Under the pieces are notes generated by a model. That model was given only the letters and a program-made list of their open reading frames with translations. It did no database searches and was not told the origin of the DNA. This document shows, piece after piece, positions 5,530 to 8,169 of a stretch of DNA of 8,169 nucleotides. This DNA comes from Lachnospiraceae bacterium. Lineage in GTDB: Bacteria; Bacillota; Clostridia; Lachnospirales; Lachnospiraceae. Position 1 is the stretch's first letter. Each line of letters starts with the position of its first letter. Position numbers and translations under genes: made by a program. The stretch lies in NCBI GenBank assembly GCA_017959525.1, contig JAGDAL010000160.1, positions 1 to 8,169 on the forward strand. The letters run 5' to 3'.

Positions 5530-6078
5530 ATGGCAAAAATCGCAATTATGATGGCGGACGGCTGTGAAGAAATCGAGGCATTGACCGTTGTGGATTTGCT
5601 CCGTCGGGCAGGTCTTACCATCGACATGTTAGCAATTGAGCAACAACCGATGATTACCGGTAGTCACGGCATCGTCATCGGAGTGGATGCATATCTGGGG
5701 GATGTGAACCTGGAGAGTTATGACGGCATCGTGCTTCCGGGCGGAATGCCGGGCACCACACATTTAAAAGAGAGCGCTGCGGTATGCGATGCAGTGAAGG
5801 CATTTTTTGCAGCAGGCAAGCTGGTAGCAGCCATCTGCGCAGCTCCCACAGTACTGGGATTTTGTGGTATATTAGAAGGGAAGCATGCAACCTGTTATCC
5901 GGGATGCGAAGACGACTTAACGGGCGCTTTGTTATCCGAGGATACTGTGGTATGTGACGGCAATATCATTACCAGTCGTGGTATGGGAACCGCCATTCCG
6001 TTTGGTTTGGAGTTGATTTCCTATTTACTGAACGCAGACGTTGCCGATCAGTTAAGCCGAGGAATTGTGTTCAAATAA
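5530..6078 (+). CDS. DJ-1/PfpI (ThiJ) family protein
   Basis: This is a 182-residue cytoplasmic protein of the DJ-1 type (YajL/PARK7 branch). Members protect against oxidative or carbonyl stress as chaperone-, glyoxalase- or deglycase-like enzymes; the physiological reaction is debated. The N-terminal Rossmann-like strand AKIAIMMADGCEEIEA contains Glu16, the counterpart of human DJ-1 Glu18. GIVLPGGMPG (66-75) forms the oxyanion-side loop. Cys103 in AAICAAPTVLG is the nucleophile at the elbow, and TSRGMGTAIPF is the usual C-terminal motif. The start at ATG 5530 is supported by AAGGAG (5518-5523), six bases upstream. The frame extends to 5476, but that extension has no such site and would overlap the promoters. 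The CheC-like gene follows 66 bases later with no clear terminator or promoter between, so co-transcription is likely. Confidence 0.93.
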   Translation: MAKIAIMMADGCEEIEALTVVDLLRRAGLTIDMLAIEQQPMITGSHGIVIGVDAYLGDVNLESYDGIVLPGGMPGTTHLKESAAVCDAVKAFFAAGKLVAAICAAPTVLGFCGILEGKHATCYPGCEDDLTGALLSEDTVVCDGNIITSRGMGTAIPFGLELISYLLNADVADQLSRGIVFK

Positions 6079-6095
6079 GAGACCGCTTGTTGGGT

Positions 6096-6111
6096 AACTT
6101 CGGGGGAAGTT
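6096..6111 (+). other. Short stem-loop between the DJ-1 and CheC-like genes
   Basis: aacttc (6096-6101) pairs perfectly with gaagtt (6106-6111) around a gggg loop. There is no U-tract after it, so it is unlikely to be an intrinsic terminator. It could be an mRNA-stabilising or processing hairpin. Confidence 0.4.
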
Positions 6112-6144
6112 AGGGTGTACATTATCAAACAGGAGGGTTTTTGT

Positions 6145-6738
6145 ATGACAGAATTAACACGGGAACAGATGGATATTTTGGGAGAAATCGCAAATATCAG
6201 TATGGGTTCGGCAGCTACTAACTTAAGCGTCATGCTGAATCAGCGTGTGGATATTACCACACCGAAGGTATCGCTGATCAGACGAAGCGAAGCGCTGGAT
6301 GATTACGAGAAAACCTGTATTTTTGTTCAGATTCATTATATTAAGGGCCTGTCCGGTAACAACATTTTCATACTGAAGGAACCGGATATTCTGTGTATGA
6401 CGGATTTGATGATGGGCGGCGCCGGCAACAAAGAGGGTGAAGTATCCGAGTTGCATATGTCCGCAGCATCCGAAGCCATGAACCAGATGATGGGCGCATC
6501 TTCCACATCCATGTCTTCCATGATGGGAATGATGGTGGATATCAGTACCCCGGAAGTCAACCGCATCGATGTAGACAGCGTGAAGACCTTCGAGAAGATG
6601 TTTGAATCCAAAGAGAATGATTTTGTTAAGATTACCTTCCATATGGAAGTGGGCGATTTGATCGACTCCATCATGGTACAGTTGTATCCACTGCATTTTG
6701 CGGAGGAGATGTGTGCGAAATTCACACCGCAGAAGTAA
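6145..6738 (+). CDS. CheC/FliY-type phosphatase domain protein without a SpoA domain
   Basis: This is a 197-residue cytoplasmic protein resembling the N-terminal half of FliY and stand-alone CheC, which dephosphorylate CheY-P in chemotaxis. Both duplicated active-site motifs are intact. The first is D10-x3-E14-x2-N17-x22-P40 (DILGEIANISMGSAAT...TTP), the second S106-x3-E110-x2-N113-x22-P136 (SAASEAMNQMM...STP). The SMGSAAT sequence is typical of FliY N-termini. FliY normally continues into a SpoA/FliN domain that joins the flagellar switch. Here the frame stops after MCAKFTPQK, and the next 157 bases are the tig promoter region with no SpoA remnant. The start is ATG 6145 with AGGAGGG (6131-6137). 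An in-frame GTG at 6115 lies before this site and is rejected. No flagellar or chemotaxis gene is in view, so the partner response regulator is unknown. Confidence 0.88.
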   Translation: MTELTREQMDILGEIANISMGSAATNLSVMLNQRVDITTPKVSLIRRSEALDDYEKTCIFVQIHYIKGLSGNNIFILKEPDILCMTDLMMGGAGNKEGEVSELHMSAASEAMNQMMGASSTSMSSMMGMMVDISTPEVNRIDVDSVKTFEKMFESKENDFVKITFHMEVGDLIDSIMVQLYPLHFAEEMCAKFTPQK

Positions 6739-6792
6739 ATCTGTGGCATTGTACTCGTTCAAATACCTATATTTCGGGCCTCTTTCCTGTTG

Positions 6793-6821
6793 TTGAAATC
6801 GTAGATTTTCTGTGATAGAAT
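6793..6821 (+). promoter_or_regulatory. Promoter of tig
   Basis: TTGAAA (6793-6798) and TAGAAT (6816-6821) are separated by 17 bases, and TGA (6813-6815) supplies an extended -10. The spacer contains the near-palindrome gaaatcgtagattttc (6795-6810), which could be an operator but could also be chance. Transcription should start near 6828. Confidence 0.75.
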
Positions 6822-6836
6822 ATGGAAATGACTGTA

Positions 6837-6864
6837 CGTGGGAAAGTATGCCCTTTTCCCCATG
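6837..6864 (+). other. Hairpin in the tig leader
   Basis: gggaaa (6840-6845) can pair with tttccc (6855-6860), and flanking bases offer an alternative register. It lies in the roughly 68-base leader, 14 bases before the ribosome binding site AGGAGG (6878-6883). It is not followed by a U-tract and does not cover the Shine-Dalgarno, so any role in stability or translation is speculative. Confidence 0.4.
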
Positions 6865-6895
6865 AGATAGGTTTTGAAGGAGGAATTTAAATAAA

Positions 6896-8169
6896 ATGAG
6901 TGTACAGGTTGAGAATTTAGATAATAATATGGCAAAACTTACCGTTACGGTAGATGCCGATCAGGTGGAGAAGGCTTTAAATGCTGCCTACAATCGCCAG
7001 AAGAATCGCATCAGCATCCCTGGATTCCGTAAGGGTAAGGTGCCTAGAAATATGATTGAGAAGATGTACGGAGCAGAGGTATTCTATGAGGATGCAGCTG
7101 ATATCTTAGTACGTCAGGAATATCCAAACGCTTATGATGAGTCTGAGTTGGATATCGTTTCTCAGCCGGATATCGAAGTTGTACAGATCGAGAAGGGTAA
7201 GGAATTCATCTTCACCGCTACTGTAGCTTTGAAGCCGGAAGTAACCCTTGGCAAGTACAACGGAATTACCGTTACCAAGATTGATTGCTCCGTATCCGAC
7301 GAGGAAGTTGAGAACGAGATTAAGAACCAGCTTTCTACCAATGCAAGAACCGTAACTGTTGATCGTGCAGCACAGAATGGTGATACTGTTAAGATCGACT
7401 TCGCAGGTTCTATCGATGGTGTTGCTTTCGAAGGCGGCACATCTGAAAACTACAGCTTAGAGCTTGGTTCCCATTCCTTCATCGATACCTTCGAGGATCA
7501 GTTGGTTGGCAAGAAGGCCGGAGATGAAGTTGACGTGAACGTAACCTTCCCTGAGGATTATCAGGCAGAGGATTTGGCAGGTAAGCCAGCACTCTTCAAG
7601 GTTAAGATTCATGAAGTAACCGCTAAGGAAGTACCGGAGTTGGATGATGAGTATGTTCAGGACATCTCTGAGTTCGATACCGTAGACGCATACAAGGAAG
7701 ACGTTAAGAAGAACATTGCTGACCGTAAGGAAGCACAGGCACGTCGCACTAAGGAAGAAGAAGCAATCGCTAAGATTGTTGACAAGTCCAAGATGGATAT
7801 TCCGGATGCTATGATTGATACTCAGGTAAACAGCATGATCAATGAGTATGCAAATAGCATGAGACAGAGTGGCCTTTCCTTCGAGCAGTACTTACAGTTC
7901 ACCGGAATGACCGTTGAGAAGTTCCGTGAGCAGGTTCGTCCGGATGCTTTAGACCGCATTAAGTCCTCTCTTGTTCTTGAGCAGATTGCTAAGGAAGAGA
8001 GCATTGAGGTTTCTGATGAAGATGTAGATGCACGTATTGCTGAGATCGCTGAGCAGTATGGTATGCCTGCAGAGAACCTTCAGAAGAACATTCCGGCTTC
8101 TGAGCGTAAAGAGATGAAGAAGGAAATCGCTATGCAGAAGGCTCTTGAGTTCGTAATGGACAACGTAAA
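6896..8169 (+). CDS. tig: Trigger factor, ribosome-associated chaperone and peptidyl-prolyl isomerase (3' end cut by window)
   Basis: Trigger factor binds ribosomal protein L23 at the exit tunnel and shields nascent chains. The N-terminal ribosome-binding domain (1 to about 115) carries the signature GFRKGKVP (43-50). An FKBP-type isomerase domain lies at about 160-245, with NGDTVKIDFAGSIDG, FEGG and an LGSHSFIDTFEDQLVG segment. The C-terminal helical chaperone arms follow, from about 250 to the edge (PELDDEYVQD; EEEAIAKIVDKSKMDIPDAMI). The window shows 424 complete codons. Family members here usually have about 428-430, so only a few residues should be missing. The start at ATG 6896 has AGGAGG at 6878-6883. 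The frame is intact, and codon use is biased as in glmS, as expected for high expression. The clp genes that often follow tig would lie outside the window. Confidence 0.97.
   Translation, partial: MSVQVENLDNNMAKLTVTVDADQVEKALNAAYNRQKNRISIPGFRKGKVPRNMIEKMYGAEVFYEDAADILVRQEYPNAYDESELDIVSQPDIEVVQIEKGKEFIFTATVALKPEVTLGKYNGITVTKIDCSVSDEEVENEIKNQLSTNARTVTVDRAAQNGDTVKIDFAGSIDGVAFEGGTSENYSLELGSHSFIDTFEDQLVGKKAGDEVDVNVTFPEDYQAEDLAGKPALFKVKIHEVTAKEVPELDDEYVQDISEFDTVDAYKEDVKKNIADRKEAQARRTKEEEAIAKIVDKSKMDIPDAMIDTQVNSMINEYANSMRQSGLSFEQYLQFTGMTVEKFREQVRPDALDRIKSSLVLEQIAKEESIEVSDEDVDARIAEIAEQYGMPAENLQKNIPASERKEMKKEIAMQKALEFVMDNV

Noticed and set aside
6336..6749. Second minus-strand open frame opposite the CheC-like gene
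   Set aside because: It is a shadow in another frame without a ribosome binding site.
6223..6762. 179-codon minus-strand open frame opposite the CheC-like gene
   Set aside because: It is His/Gly-rich nonsense produced by the Met/Met-rich antisense codons and lies fully opposite a well-supported gene.
6739..6895. Displaced SpoA/FliN domain after the CheC-like gene
   Set aside because: No frame shows a SpoA-like sequence; the region holds the tig promoter and leader.
1..8169. tRNA, rRNA, CRISPR array or intact insertion sequence
   Set aside because: No clover-leaf tRNA with a proper anticodon arm, no regularly spaced direct repeats and no transposase frame were seen.

Overview
The window reads as chromosomal DNA from a low-to-mid GC Firmicute, most likely a Clostridia/Lachnospiraceae gut-type bacterium. 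The reasons are AGGAGG-type ribosome binding sites, sigma-A promoters with TATAAT boxes (several of the extended TGnTATAAT type), and proteins whose best family matches by eye are clostridial. The species cannot be named from the sequence alone.

Layout. Positions 1-420 hold no convincing gene. The first 189 bases form a long imperfect inverted repeat enclosing two more hairpins, probably a dispersed palindromic or structured element cut by the window edge. A very G-rich block at 351-412, with a canonical G-quadruplex pattern, follows. Next comes a strong promoter and glmS (495-2345), encoding the amidotransferase that makes glucosamine-6-phosphate for cell-wall synthesis. Its leader is only about 40 nt and has no glmS ribozyme. 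A bidirectional terminator separates glmS from a convergent small gene of unknown function (2383-2694, minus).

A divergent promoter pair then starts a plus-strand cluster. It contains a secreted phosphatidylinositol-phospholipase-C-like protein (2865-3824), a single-pass membrane protein whose frame is interrupted by an in-frame TAG (3833-4123, with its continuation at 4124-4399), and a two-part protein with an N-terminal DUF1653 domain (4420-5007). The last one converges with, and overlaps by 12 bp, a CYTH/triphosphate-tunnel enzyme on the minus strand (4996-5457). Both stop codons lie inside one hairpin.

Overlapping divergent promoters lead into a DJ-1/PfpI-family gene (5530-6078). It is followed by a CheC/FliY-type phosphatase domain encoded without the usual SpoA (FliN) domain (6145-6738). 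Finally, a well-formed promoter and leader drive tig (trigger factor), which runs off the right edge within what is probably a few codons of its end.

The genes do not form one pathway. Housekeeping genes (glmS, tig) flank small accessory transcription units. The least understood parts are the PLC-like/membrane/DUF1653 cluster and the structured intergenic region before glmS.
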